A model generated the notes under the pieces. That model saw only the letters and a program-made list of their open reading frames with translations, was not told the origin of the DNA and made no database searches. From positions 1,434,295-1,498,294 of the forward strand of contig OY279575.1 in assembly GCA_958267355.1 (NCBI GenBank): a stretch of DNA of 64,000 bases, given 5' to 3'. The position numbers and the translations under genes are program-made. This document shows positions 44,389 to 53,480 of this stretch, in pieces (position 1 is the first letter of the stretch; each line of letters opens with the position of its first letter). This DNA comes from an uncultured Alphaproteobacteria bacterium (GTDB taxonomy: Bacteria > Pseudomonadota > Alphaproteobacteria > JALCBB01).

Positions 44389-44994
44389 TTATTCCCCCGC
44401 AAATTCTGCGGGCGGGGCAAGGACAATAATTCCCTTGGCAAGATCGGTTTCACACCATTCAGGCTTGCCATAGCGAATAAAGAAAGACTCACGAGCGTTT
44501 GTCTTGGGCGGAGCAATTTCCAGCAAGGGTCCAGCACCAAAATCGCGCACCGCCAAGACTTCGCCGAGAATTTTTCCCTGTCGGTCTTGAGCGGTGAGTC
44601 CGATTAAATCTACCCATAGGGTTTCGCCCTGTGGCACCACAAGCCGCGTCCGCGCAACCAAAAGCCACGCCCCCGCCAAGGCTTGGGCGGCTTCGCGGCT
44701 TGCGGCTTCTTGGGTCTTTTGGGTCTGTTTTCTACGGGCAAAAAAAATCCCCTGACCATCGGGTTTGCCAAGGGCTTCTAGAGAAATCGGACAAAGGGCA
44801 CGAATCCGCTCGCCATCGCGGACAAGATTTTCACCCTGCTTGAGTGCCGAAGCAGGCAGGTACGACAGGTCTGCACAGAGCGACAGAAGAGCGGTAGCAG
44901 GCTCGGTGCGCGACTCAACCTTGAAGTTTCCGCCGACACCGTGGGCACGGCGAATCCGTCCCACCACTACCCAACGCGGAGAGTCACCAGCCAT
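44389..44994 (-). CDS. rimM: Ribosome maturation factor RimM
   Basis: RimM helps assemble the 30S head around uS19. 201 residues from the ATG at 44994: VVVGRIRRAHGVGGNFKVES at the start of the barrel domain, then LAGAWLLVARTRL and the PRC-barrel segment WVDLIGLTAQDRQGKILGEV, and LAKGIIVLAPPAEF at the end. A short Gln/Thr/Lys insert lies between the domains. It follows rpsP and ffh, as expected, but trmD, its normal next neighbour, is at the far left of the window. Confidence 0.93.
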   Translation of the reverse strand: MAGDSPRWVVVGRIRRAHGVGGNFKVESRTEPATALLSLCADLSYLPASALKQGENLVRDGERIRALCPISLEALGKPDGQGIFFARRKQTQKTQEAASREAAQALAGAWLLVARTRLVVPQGETLWVDLIGLTAQDRQGKILGEVLAVRDFGAGPLLEIAPPKTNARESFFIRYGKPEWCETDLAKGIIVLAPPAEFAGE

Positions 44995-45069
44995 AGCTTT
45001 CGTTTGCACAGACAAAGTTTAAGGCGCGGGCTTGGGCGTTTGCCAAGTTGGTTTGCCTTGCTTGTAGCG

Positions 45070-45654
45070 TTAGCTTTTTTCTGCTTCAGGGGTTTCTGCT
45101 TCGCCCGTATCTTTTTCTGGTGAATCTTTTTCTGGTGTGGCTTCTGGTGTGGCTTTTTCGGCTTCAGCTTCAGGAGCGGAATCATCTGACTCTGCTTCTT
45201 TTGCCTCCGTTTCTTTTGCTTCTGTGGCTTCTTTTGCCTCTGTTGCCTCTGGGGCTTCTTTTGCCTCTGGGGCAGAGTCGGCTTCAGGCTTTGCCGCTTC
45301 TTCGGCGGCGGCAGTTGCTGCTGCTTCTGCCGCCTGCAACCGCTCCTGTGCCTTGGCTTTTGGCAGGGGCTTCTTGGTCTGCTCGCGGCGGGCGGGCGGT
45401 GCGGCTAAAATGCCTTTTTCATAGAGCATCCGTGCCACCCTGTCGGACGGCTCGGCACCAACAGCAAGCCAGTGGCGAATCCGCTCTTCAACCAAAACAA
45501 TGCGCTTTTCTGCATCCTTCGCCAGCATCGGATTATAGGTGCCAAGCTTTTCTAAAAAACGCCCATCGCGGGGAGACCGCGAATGCGCCGCCACCACCCA
45601 GTAAAAGGGGCGTTTCTTGGCTCCACGGCGGGTTAATCGTAGTTTCACACTCAT
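45070..45654 (-). CDS. rpsP: 30S ribosomal protein bS16 with a long acidic tail
   Basis: Residues 1-85 are a standard bS16 ([51 protein letters not shown]). They are followed by about 110 residues of Ala/Glu/Thr/Lys/Pro low complexity ([13 protein letters not shown] type), far longer than the tails of most bS16 proteins. An AAAAGGAAA ribosome site lies 8 bases before the ATG. Between ffh and rimM. Confidence 0.95.
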   Translation of the reverse strand: MSVKLRLTRRGAKKRPFYWVVAAHSRSPRDGRFLEKLGTYNPMLAKDAEKRIVLVEERIRHWLAVGAEPSDRVARMLYEKGILAAPPARREQTKKPLPKAKAQERLQAAEAAATAAAEEAAKPEADSAPEAKEAPEATEAKEATEAKETEAKEAESDDSAPEAEAEKATPEATPEKDSPEKDTGEAETPEAEKS

Positions 45655-45679
45655 TGCCTGTTTCCTTTTCTTGATTGCT

Positions 45680-45718
45680 TTGTTGTTGTGGTTTGCTGTT
45701 GTGGTTTGTTGTTGCGTT
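45680..45718. repeat. Intergenic tandem repeat, 13-nt unit, three copies
   Basis: Three contiguous 13-mers (TTGYTGTTGTGGT type) in the ffh-rpsP gap. Confidence 0.75.
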
Positions 45719-45755
45719 GTGTTGTTTTTAAGGTGTCGTTTTTAGCGGGCTGTTG

Positions 45756-47183
45756 TTAGCGGGGCGGGATGAGCTTTTGCCAATCTTCTCCAAGTGCCGC
45801 CGCTGGTTGCCCGCCAAGCAAACCCTGCAAGCCCTTGTCGCCCGATTTGCGCAGACGCTTCATCACCGTCCGCGTGTCTTGATACTTCTTCAGCAAACGA
45901 TTGACTTCCGCAACAGTCGTACCCGAACCCTTGGCAATCCGCCGCTTGCGCGAAGCTTGCAAAACTTCTGGTCGCCGCCGCTCTTCAGCGGTCATAGAAG
46001 ACAAGATCGCCAGCATATGTCCGAGTTCTTTGTCGGATGGTGCCATACCACCCGCTTTCTTGCGGACAGCAGCAGGCAAGCCTTGGAGCAAACCCTCTAA
46101 AAGCCCACCCCCCGACATGGCTTGCAACTGCTCGTACATATCGTTCAAATCAAACTTGCCCTTGTGAAACCGCTTGGCAGTGCGGTCTGCTTTCTCGGCG
46201 TCTTGGCGTTCGGCAGAGCGACTTGCCGCTTCCACCAAGGCAATTAAGTCGCCAAAGCCCAAGATGCGGCGGGCGATACGGTCGGAGTCAAAAACTTCCA
46301 AGGCTTCAGGCGACTCACCCACGCCCAGAAAACGCACAGGCTGTCCGCTGGCGTGGCGCATAGACAGTGCCGCCCCGCCACGGCCATCTGCATCCGCCCG
46401 CGTCAAGACCACGCCGCTTATCTCTACCACTTCGCCAAAGCCTTGGGCTGTCCGCACCGCGTCTTGCCCCGTCATCGCGTCTGCCACCAGCAGGACTTCA
46501 TCAGGCGACACGATCTTAGCCAAGCTCCGCATTTCGTCCATTAAGTCGGCGGCAAGAGTTGTCCGCCCCGCTGTGTCTATAATTAAGCTTTCTAATGACT
46601 CGCGTTTGGCTTCTGCCAGTGCAGCTTTTGCGGTTTTGGCAAGTTGTGCGTCTTCCACGCGAGCAAGATAAACCAGCTTGCCACCCGCTTTTTCGTCAAG
46701 AGCCCGCGCCCGCGCTAAACTTTTTTCCAACTGCTCGGCGGCGGCAGGACGCGACAAGTCCAACGACACCACCCCTGTTTTTTTGCCTTCGCGTGCCAAG
46801 TGCAGTGCCAGCTTGGCGGCAAGCGAAGTTTTTCCCGCTCCCTGCAAGCCAACAAGCAAAACAACTTGTGGCGTTTGCTGTGCCGTCGCCAAGAAAGGTG
46901 CGGGGGCTTTGTCTGGGTCGCCATCCAGAAGGGTGCGAATTTCTTCTAGGAAAACTTGCACCACCTGTTGTCCGGGTGAAACCGAGTCCAAGACTTCCTG
47001 GCCTAAGGCACGGACACGCACAGAGTCGAGCAAAGTCCGCACGGCGGCAAGCGAAACATCGGCTTCCAACAAAGCCGTGCGCACGCTTGCCAAGGCTTCG
47101 TCTAGATCGGCTTCGCGGATGACACCGCGTCCCGTGAGGCGTTTTATGCCTCCTTGGAGTCGCTCTGACAGTTGTTCAAACAC
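45756..47183 (-). CDS. ffh: Signal recognition particle protein Ffh
   Basis: Ffh binds signal sequences and 4.5S RNA and targets ribosomes to the membrane through FtsY. 475 residues: N domain, GTPase with G1 GLQGAGKTS (~110), DTAGR and LTRADADGRGGAAL, and the M domain with SRKRRIAKGSGTTVAEVN. It starts at the GTG at 47183 with AAAGGAAAAG about 10 bases upstream. First gene of ffh-rpsP-rimM. Confidence 0.95.
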   Translation of the reverse strand: MFEQLSERLQGGIKRLTGRGVIREADLDEALASVRTALLEADVSLAAVRTLLDSVRVRALGQEVLDSVSPGQQVVQVFLEEIRTLLDGDPDKAPAPFLATAQQTPQVVLLVGLQGAGKTSLAAKLALHLAREGKKTGVVSLDLSRPAAAEQLEKSLARARALDEKAGGKLVYLARVEDAQLAKTAKAALAEAKRESLESLIIDTAGRTTLAADLMDEMRSLAKIVSPDEVLLVADAMTGQDAVRTAQGFGEVVEISGVVLTRADADGRGGAALSMRHASGQPVRFLGVGESPEALEVFDSDRIARRILGFGDLIALVEAASRSAERQDAEKADRTAKRFHKGKFDLNDMYEQLQAMSGGGLLEGLLQGLPAAVRKKAGGMAPSDKELGHMLAILSSMTAEERRRPEVLQASRKRRIAKGSGTTVAEVNRLLKKYQDTRTVMKRLRKSGDKGLQGLLGGQPAAALGEDWQKLIPPR

Positions 47184-47218
47184 GCAAAACTTTTCCTTTG
47201 GTTAGGGCTTGGCACGGC

Positions 47219-47262
47219 ACAGGAAAAAAAGCGTCCGTGCGCGAGACTCGCGGACGAACGGA
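47219..47262 (-). terminator. Terminator-like hairpin in the ffh leader
   Basis: On the minus strand a stem of GTCCGCGAG/CTCGCGCACGGAC type (one mismatched side) is followed by GC and then TTTTTTT. It ends 36 bases before the ffh start, so it could be an attenuator of ffh-rpsP-rimM or the end of a short leader RNA starting in 47270-47470. Confidence 0.5.
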
Positions 47263-47328
47263 AACGACACATACCTTGAAAAACAGGTTAAGGGAAAACA
47301 GTTGAAGAAACGATCTAGGACAAAACCC

Positions 47329-47367
47329 AAAACAACGCTTTAAAACAACGCTTTAAAACAACACTGG
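47329..47367. repeat. Intergenic tandem repeat, 13-nt unit, three copies
   Basis: Two identical AAAACAACGCTTT units and one diverged copy, contiguous, upstream of ffh. Confidence 0.8.
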
Positions 47368-47411
47368 GCAAAGCACTTAGGATAACACCTGATACAACGC
47401 GCAAGCGGGCT

Positions 47412-47440
47412 TTGGGCAGGGGGCTACAAAGCGATATGCT
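47412..47440 (+). promoter_or_regulatory. Candidate promoter for the 47476 gene
   Basis: TTGGGC and TATGCT are separated by 17 bases, about 35 bases before the first ATG. Pattern match only. Confidence 0.45.
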
Positions 47441-47475
47441 ATAGAGGGAGAGAGTTTCAGTCAAGGGAGAGGTCA

Positions 47476-48036
47476 ATGCGTCCAAACCGCCAAGAAACAG
47501 CCACGCCGCCGCAGGGTGGAGACACTATGTCTGATTTTGCCTATCCGCCCGCGGCGATTGTCGCGGATTTGCTCCGTGCCTTACCTGGCTTGGGGCTCTG
47601 TGCGGCAATTGGCGGAGTCGCCCTGTTTGATGGCAGTCCGTTTCTTGCCGCGTTTTTTGGGCTTGTCTCCTTGTTGTTCTTGTGGCTCGCAAGCCAAGCC
47701 TGTCTGCGCGCCCGACGGACATGGCGGCTAACCGAGCAGGGCGTGCTGGTCTTGCCCCGCGGGCGGCTCTACCGCTGGGAGACGCTCGGCGAGTGGCGGT
47801 TGCGCTATTGGGCGGGGTTTCGCCAAGCCCGCGAGGGACGCGGCACCTTGGCGTTAAGTTTGTATTTTCGCGCTCCCAAGGGACGCGCGAAGGTCTTGCG
47901 TTTTGAGTCTGCGTTGGTCGGGTTTCGCGAGCTGGTTCAGGAAGTCGCAGGGCGGGCTGACGCGGTGGAGGCACAAGCCGATGAGCATACGCGGCATAAC
48001 TTTCAGGCAATTTTTGAAACCGCCGATAAACAGTAG
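47476..48036 (+). CDS. Two-helix membrane protein with a PH-like cytoplasmic part, DUF2244-like
   Basis: 186 residues from the first ATG (site GGGAGAGG), or 169 from an ATG at 47527 (site GGTGGAG); both have good ribosome sites. Two adjacent membrane helices (ALPGLGLCAAIGGVALF and AAFFGLVSLLFLWLASQA) are followed by a soluble part with WRLTEQGVLVLPRGRLYRW and LRYWAGF, resembling small alphaproteobacterial DUF2244 membrane proteins. The role is unknown. Confidence 0.7.
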   Translation: MRPNRQETATPPQGGDTMSDFAYPPAAIVADLLRALPGLGLCAAIGGVALFDGSPFLAAFFGLVSLLFLWLASQACLRARRTWRLTEQGVLVLPRGRLYRWETLGEWRLRYWAGFRQAREGRGTLALSLYFRAPKGRAKVLRFESALVGFRELVQEVAGRADAVEAQADEHTRHNFQAIFETADKQ

Positions 48037-48160
48037 GAAGTAGCACGCGCTAATTGTCCCGCCTGTCGCGCCCCACAGGGTTAAACAAAACAACTTATAG
48101 GTGTATATTGTAGAATACCAAAAGAAGGAATTGTCAAAAACCCTTGCGGGGAGCTTGAAG

Positions 48161-48367
48161 ATGGCGATGGTGCGTTGGCGGCGGGTTCTGCAGAAGTATG
48201 GGGGGATGATATTTGACTTCTCAATTGATCTCCTTCTTATTTTGTTTGGTGCCCTTGCAAATCCAATTTTGATTTTTGTGCGCTTGGGTAAATATCTGTT
48301 GCGTTGGTTGATTAAGCGATATGCTCGCAGAGTACACAAAATTTTGTTTAAACCCGATGACGAATAA
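48161..48367 (+). CDS. Small membrane protein, unknown
   Basis: 68 residues from the ATG at 48161, which has GGGGAG 8 bases upstream; the frame is open 20 codons further to a GTG. One hydrophobic segment (FSIDLLLILFGALANPILIF) is followed by a strongly basic tail (RWLIKRYARRVHKILFK) and DDE at the end. Lower GC than its neighbours. No family recognised. Confidence 0.45.
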   Translation: MAMVRWRRVLQKYGGMIFDFSIDLLLILFGALANPILIFVRLGKYLLRWLIKRYARRVHKILFKPDDE

Positions 48368-48421
48368 GCAAGGATTCTAGTTAAGCTCGGGGCTCTACAA
48401 TAGCGATTTGTGTTTTGTGTT

Positions 48422-49273
48422 TTAGGACAGCTGAGAAATCGTTTGGCGCACCAAGTCCCAGAGCCACAACAAAAGGTCATGGGTGCTTTCGGCAAGGCGG
48501 GTAAAGGTTTGTTCTACAGCTTGCAGATCAAAATTCTCTAGGTGTCCGCCCTGCCAAGCCGTCCATAAGGCAAGTGCCACAAGGGCGAGGACAAGCAAAA
48601 AGAAAAACCCAAACAATTGAAACCCTAGAGAAGTCTTTTTCTGCGGCTTTTGGCGAGCCACAGCACCAGAGACAATCTTTACGCCCGTTGATTCTTTTTG
48701 CGATTCTTTTTGTGATTCTTTGCGTGATTCTTTTTTTGATTCTTTGTGTAGTTTTTTGCGTGCTTTTTTGTGTGCTTTTTTGCTTGATTCTTTCGTGGCT
48801 TTTTCTTCGCTGGACGCAACCAGTGTGCCTGTCGCCACAGCGGCTGTGGATGAAGACTGCTTGCCAGATGCGACTTGGGGTGCATCTTTTTCAAGCGCAG
48901 AGTCTTTTGTTTTTGTTGTCTCTGTTGTCTTTGTCGCTGTCGCCGTTTCTTGTGTCTTTTGGGAAGCCGTTGCGGCTTGGGCTTCCTGCGGCTTGGCGGC
49001 TTGGCGGCTTGGGGCTTTTGCCGCGCTTGTTGTCTCGCTCGTTGTTCCTGTTGTTGTCTCGCTTGTTGCCCCTGTTGTTGGCTCGCTTGTTTGTGGGGCA
49101 GACGGAGCGGCGGGCGGGGCTAGCCAAGCTTCGTTGCATCCACTGCACCGCACATGCCGCGGGCGCAGGAGCTGGGCAATTGCCACCCGCCACCGCCGCC
49201 CACAACGCGGACAGACCAACACCTGAACCGCGTCAGGATCTGAAGCAGGGGGGGGAGGGGAAGGGCTATTCAT
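48422..49273 (-). CDS. Zinc-ribbon (MJ0042-type) membrane protein
   Basis: 283 residues. The N-terminal zinc ribbon has CPRCGRRW and, 19 residues on, CSGC, as in the MJ0042 finger of alphaproteobacterial proteins that often also carry DUF3426. The middle (about 45-215) is low-complexity, with Thr/Ser/Glu tracts and Lys/Glu/Ser repeats (KKAHKKARKKLHKES type). Near residue 225 there is a membrane helix (LFGFFFLLVLALVALALW), then a ~45-residue amphipathic end. A cytoplasmic ribbon tethered to the membrane is inferred; the function is unknown. Confidence 0.75.
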   Translation of the reverse strand: MNSPSPPPPASDPDAVQVLVCPRCGRRWRVAIAQLLRPRHVRCSGCNEAWLAPPAAPSAPQTSEPTTGATSETTTGTTSETTSAAKAPSRQAAKPQEAQAATASQKTQETATATKTTETTKTKDSALEKDAPQVASGKQSSSTAAVATGTLVASSEEKATKESSKKAHKKARKKLHKESKKESRKESQKESQKESTGVKIVSGAVARQKPQKKTSLGFQLFGFFFLLVLALVALALWTAWQGGHLENFDLQAVEQTFTRLAESTHDLLLWLWDLVRQTISQLS

Positions 49274-49325
49274 GGCTCTATTCTACACCTGCTCTGGTTT
49301 TTCCGTCTGCCTTGGCGGGGCGGGG

Positions 49326-50276
49326 CTAGGCGGGCAAGTCTAGGCTACCCATTGTCCAGAGCAGAATGGCTTTCTGGGTTGGTAGGCGGTTTGACGCCTG
49401 TTGCCAGACTCGCGAGCGCGCACCATCTAGGACTTCGGCAGAAACTTCTTCATCGCGGTGGGCAGGCAAGCAGTGGAGAAAAATCGCGTCTGGGTTGGCT
49501 TGGGCAAACAGGCTTTCCTCCACCCGCCACGCTTGCAACTGCTCTACGCGTTTGGCGTGGGCGGTTGCATCATCGCCAAGCGAATGCCAGGTGTCGGTGG
49601 TTAGGGCGTGGGCTCCTGTTACTGCTTCTTCTGGAGAGTCGCAGAGGGTAATCTGCGGATTGGCTGTCTGCACCCGAGTCAAAAGGGCGTGGTCGGGTGT
49701 GCCTGTTTTGGGTAGCAAGGCTGGTGGCACAGAGAGAGCCAAAGCAAAGCCGAGTTGTTCGGCGGCATGGAGGTAGCTACGGGTCATATTGTTGAAGGGC
49801 CCGAGCCACGCCACGCGAATAGCGTGCCAGTTGTCGCCGAAGGTTTCGCGCAGGGTTAGAAGATCTGCCAAGACCTGACAGGGATGCGAGTGTTCGGTCA
49901 AGCCGTTAATCACAGGCACGCGTGACTCGGCGACAAACTGGTCAAAGAAGTTTTGCTCGGTACTGCGCAGAAGGACTGCATCCACATAGCAAGAAATCGC
50001 GGCGGCGGTGTCGGCTAGGGTTTCGCCGCGGTCTAGGTGGAGTTCAGAACGGGGGAGAAGAATTCCTTGTCCGCCGAGCTGACCGATGGCGGCGGCAAAG
50101 GAGATACGGGTGCGGGTGGATTGGGCTTGAAAAAGCAGTGCCAAGATACGCCCTGCCAGCGGTGGCGGGGCGGCGGGGCGCCTGGGGGCTTTGTGGTGTG
50201 CCGCTGTTGTTAAGAGGGCAGTGAGTGCCTGGGCGGAAAATCCGTCTAGGTCTAGGAAGTGGCGGGGGGTAGCCAT
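49326..50276 (-). CDS. argF: Ornithine carbamoyltransferase
   Basis: ArgF makes citrulline from ornithine and carbamoyl phosphate in arginine synthesis. 316 residues with the carbamoyl-phosphate site QSTRTRISF (usually xSTRTRxSF), the HPCQVLADLLT motif, and the ornithine-binding HCLPAHRDEEVS near the C terminus, which distinguishes it from aspartate carbamoyltransferase. No other arg gene is beside it. Confidence 0.94.
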   Translation of the reverse strand: MATPRHFLDLDGFSAQALTALLTTAAHHKAPRRPAAPPPLAGRILALLFQAQSTRTRISFAAAIGQLGGQGILLPRSELHLDRGETLADTAAAISCYVDAVLLRSTEQNFFDQFVAESRVPVINGLTEHSHPCQVLADLLTLRETFGDNWHAIRVAWLGPFNNMTRSYLHAAEQLGFALALSVPPALLPKTGTPDHALLTRVQTANPQITLCDSPEEAVTGAHALTTDTWHSLGDDATAHAKRVEQLQAWRVEESLFAQANPDAIFLHCLPAHRDEEVSAEVLDGARSRVWQQASNRLPTQKAILLWTMGSLDLPA

Positions 50277-50362
50277 AGGAAGTGCGGAAAGGAAAGCAGA
50301 CAGGGCAAGCGTGAAAAGCGGACTCTACCACGCTCCATCAGGGCGACAAAACGCACCCTATA

Positions 50363-50466
50363 CCTTGTTCCTATGCCTTGTCTCTATGCCTTGTTCCTAT
50401 GTCTTGTCTCTACGCCTTGTTCCTACGCCCTGTCTCTGCGCCCTGTCTCTACGCCCTGTCTCTACG
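50363..50466. repeat. Tandem repeat, 13-nt unit, eight copies, running into an ABC-2 gene stop
   Basis: Eight contiguous 13-mers of the CCYTGTYYCTAYG type; the last two are identical. The stop codon of the adjacent minus-strand permease (50462-50464) lies inside the eighth unit. Confidence 0.93.
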
Positions 50467-51352
50467 CCCAGAGTCGCCAGTGGCGTTTGAGTGCCATTGC
50501 CAGAGCCACGAAGAGCAATAGGTTAAATAGAGCCAGAACCGTGCCGCCGAAGACCACTCCGCTTTCGTGGACTCCTAAGATGCCGTAGCGGAAGCCATCA
50601 ACGGCGTAGAAGAGTGGATTCCACGAGGCGACTCCGACCCAGCCTTCGGGCAGGTCTGACAGGGCGTAGAAAGTACCTGACAGGAAAGTCAGTGGCACAA
50701 CAACAAAGTTGGTGACTGCACCTACTTGCTCCCATTTTTCTGCCCAGACTCCCGCCAGAATGCCAAAGAGCGACATTAGCAGGCTTGCTTGCAAGAGAAA
50801 CCAAAAGGCGGCGAGGGGGGCGGCGGGGTTCAAGCCCTGAAAGGCGGCGAGGGCTAAGAAGGTGGTGGCTCCGACGACCAAGCCGCGGACGACTCCGCCG
50901 ATGGCGAGTCCGAAGAGCAGCTCGCCTTCGGACAAGGGCGGGGTGAGGAGATCAACAATATTGCCTTGGTACTTGGCGGTCATCAGAGACGAAGAAGTAT
51001 TGGCAAAGGCGTTTTGCATGGCGGTCATCATCACTAAGCCAGGCACGAGAAACTCGCGGTAGGGAATACCCATTGGGCCAATGCCTGTGCGTCCTAAGGC
51101 AAAGGTGAAGACTGCCAAGAACAGCAACGAAGAGACCACGGGGCCGATGATGGTTTGTCCGAAGATGGAGAGAAAGCGCAGGGACTCACGCCGACATAGG
51201 GTGGTGAGTCCGTGGCGGTTGAGCCATGCCCCGTCGTAGCGGCGGCGGTGGTCGCTCCAGTGTTCTGCCCAGTGTTTGGCGAAGTCGCGGTCGGCAGATG
51301 GCGGACGCGAGTGCGCGGGCTTGGAACGGCGTAACTGCGCAACAAAATTCAT
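50462..51352 (-). CDS. ABC-2 type transporter permease
   Basis: 296 residues, about six membrane segments after a polar N terminus of ~60 residues. Typical ABC-2 features: RESLRFLSIFGQTIIGPVVS, the FLVPGLVMMTAMQNAF segment and TAKYQGNIVDLLTPPLS. These permeases work with a separate ATPase to export drugs or polysaccharides; no partner ATPase gene is adjacent. It is a clear paralogue of the N-terminal half of the next gene. The stop codon lies within a 13-nt repeat unit. Confidence 0.88.
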   Translation of the reverse strand: MNFVAQLRRSKPAHSRPPSADRDFAKHWAEHWSDHRRRYDGAWLNRHGLTTLCRRESLRFLSIFGQTIIGPVVSSLLFLAVFTFALGRTGIGPMGIPYREFLVPGLVMMTAMQNAFANTSSSLMTAKYQGNIVDLLTPPLSEGELLFGLAIGGVVRGLVVGATTFLALAAFQGLNPAAPLAAFWFLLQASLLMSLFGILAGVWAEKWEQVGAVTNFVVVPLTFLSGTFYALSDLPEGWVGVASWNPLFYAVDGFRYGILGVHESGVVFGGTVLALFNLLLFVALAMALKRHWRLWA

Positions 51353-51493
51353 AGCTTTAGAATAGCACCTTGCGGCTTAAGAATTAGGGTGATTAGAGGC
51401 ACGGGAATACGCGGCTTGCCCTGTTCTCACCTACCCATCTGTAACGCTGTCTTTGTGTAAGGGGGGGGCGAAGCCCTAGTCTAACTTTTTCTT

Positions 51494-53344
51494 TCAAGAC
51501 CTTAGCCAAGTGCTACGAGCCATTACCAGCCACGCCACGACCAGCAGTACCAGAACGGCACTGGCAAGCAGGCAAACCGACAAGAAGAAGGGGGCGAAGT
51601 CTTGTCCGATCCAGGAGACGCGAAGCCACGCCATCACCCCGCCCAGCGGATTGGCTAACGATAAAAACTTGGCACTCGCGGGTAGGGTTTCGGGTGCGCC
51701 CAAAAATGCCGAGAGCATCAAAAAGGGAAAGATGAAAAGAATTTCCAACATACCAATATCGTCAAAACGTTTGGCGTGGAGTCCCGCTAAAACTCCGAGC
51801 GTGGCAAGAAAGATTGTTCCCAGAGCCAGAGCGGCAAGCAGACCTAAAAGATCTACAGGAAAGGGGACAAAAATCCGCAAGACAAGAATGCCGATGGCGA
51901 TGATCGGCACCACAACCAGAAGCACTCCGCCAACCCAGCCGCAGAGCAGAGCGGGCAAGGACAGCGGCGGAATTAATGTGTCTTCCAAGCCGCCTTCGGT
52001 TCTATCCAGCAGAATGTTATAGGCGGCGGAGGCAAAAGCCATATCCCAGACTGCAAGAGCCAGCAAGCCCGGTGCCAGCCATTCAGCAGGAGTCCAACCC
52101 GCAGGGGCATAGCCCGTTGTCGGCACCACCAAGAGAAACACATAGGCGAGAATTGCCGTGCCGAAGACTTCTCCGAACCATGCCCCAGGCGAAGAAGCCG
52201 CACGCAGAAATTGACGGCGGGCAAGGGTGGTGGCTCCACGGAGTTGTCCGCGAAGGAGCGATGGCACGGGGTATTCTGTTGCGACTGCCGCTGTCAGTCT
52301 AGCCCGTGCGGTTTGGGCTACGGGTGCGGCTGTTGTTGCGGCTACGGGTGTGGGCGTTGTTATCGCTAGCGGAGTCTTGGCAAGAAATCTTGCTTTTGTG
52401 GCGGACAGATACCCTTGGGGCTTGCCTTGCAAGCGAGCAAGAAGTTTTTGCACATAGCGTTTCTGCGGGGCTTGTTGGGCGTTCCAGCAACGCCAACGGG
52501 CTTTGAAGAGACACGCCACCAAAACAAACAAAGCCACATCTATCAGGCTCAAGACCAGCAACGACAGAGCAGGATTAATCTCGGCAAAGCCCGTCATACC
52601 AAAGCGACAGCCCGCCACCACATGCCAAACAGGATTCCACACCGCCACTACACTCCAGTGTGCGGGGAGTTCTTGCAACGAATAGAAAGTCCCCGACAGC
52701 AAGGTCATGGGCGTGACAAAAAAATTAACCGCAATCATCAAGCCTTCCCAACGGACAGCGACAATTCCTGTTAGCGAGCCTAGCAAGGCAAACAGAGCCG
52801 CACCCAAAAAGGCAAAGGCAAGCAGCCACAAGGGAAAGGGAAAGGCAGGCAGACCAAACGCCAAACCCAGAACCAATAAGACGGCTCCACCAACCAGAAA
52901 GCCGCGCACCACCGAGCCGCCAAACAAGGCAAGGGTAAGCTCGCTGGCAGACAAGGGGGCGGTCAGGAGGTCAAAAATATTCCCCTCGTACTTGGCATTA
53001 ACCAAGCTAAAGCCGCCGTTGGCAAAAGCCGCACCCAGCAAGGACATAGCGGCAAGTCCAGGGACAAGAAAATCTATATATGGCACGCCGCCGAGTTGGG
53101 CTTGTTGCTTGTCGCCGCCCAAGGCGAAGACAAAGACCACCATAAACAAGGCGGCAGAGACAACAGGACCCAAAAGCGTTTCGCGGGCGATTTCCATGAA
53201 ACGCTGAACTTCGCGGACAAAAAGTGTGCGGGTACCGCTTAGATTAAACACTCCGCCCTGCCAGCCCGCGTAGGGAGCGGACGGGCTAAAGGACTCCCTA
53301 AGCGAAGACCGAGAAGACACAGGGATGCGAGACGAATCAGCCAC
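51494..53344 (-). CDS. Double ABC-2 permease (two fused permease domains)
   Basis: 616 residues. The first half (about 30-285) closely resembles the neighbouring permease (ARETLLGPVVSAALFMVVFVFALG; FLVPGLAAMSLLGAAFANG; NAKYEGNIFDLLTAPLS). A polar Ala/Thr linker follows, and the second half (about 370-610) is a more distant ABC-2 permease (SPGAWFGEVFGTAILAY; RTEGGLEDTLIPPLSLPALL). One protein could thus supply both membrane halves of an exporter. I start at the GTG at 53344 because GGGGGGAG is 3-4 bases upstream; the open frame extends 27 codons further. Confidence 0.82.
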   Translation of the reverse strand: MADSSRIPVSSRSSLRESFSPSAPYAGWQGGVFNLSGTRTLFVREVQRFMEIARETLLGPVVSAALFMVVFVFALGGDKQQAQLGGVPYIDFLVPGLAAMSLLGAAFANGGFSLVNAKYEGNIFDLLTAPLSASELTLALFGGSVVRGFLVGGAVLLVLGLAFGLPAFPFPLWLLAFAFLGAALFALLGSLTGIVAVRWEGLMIAVNFFVTPMTLLSGTFYSLQELPAHWSVVAVWNPVWHVVAGCRFGMTGFAEINPALSLLVLSLIDVALFVLVACLFKARWRCWNAQQAPQKRYVQKLLARLQGKPQGYLSATKARFLAKTPLAITTPTPVAATTAAPVAQTARARLTAAVATEYPVPSLLRGQLRGATTLARRQFLRAASSPGAWFGEVFGTAILAYVFLLVVPTTGYAPAGWTPAEWLAPGLLALAVWDMAFASAAYNILLDRTEGGLEDTLIPPLSLPALLCGWVGGVLLVVVPIIAIGILVLRIFVPFPVDLLGLLAALALGTIFLATLGVLAGLHAKRFDDIGMLEILFIFPFLMLSAFLGAPETLPASAKFLSLANPLGGVMAWLRVSWIGQDFAPFFLSVCLLASAVLVLLVVAWLVMARSTWLRS

Positions 53345-53480
53345 AGACTCCCCCCCCTTTAGACTAAAAGTGAGTAAAAGCCGATACCAGCCAGCAAAAG
53401 CACATTTCGTGCTACCTTGAATCAAGGCAACATAAAACTATCACAAGAAAACCATCACAAGCTAGAAACGCACAAGCTGT

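Noticed and set aside
51455..51495. Terminator at the GGGCGAAGCCC hairpin between the permease genes
   Set aside because: The stem is only four pairs and the T-rich stretch is on the wrong side for the minus-strand genes.
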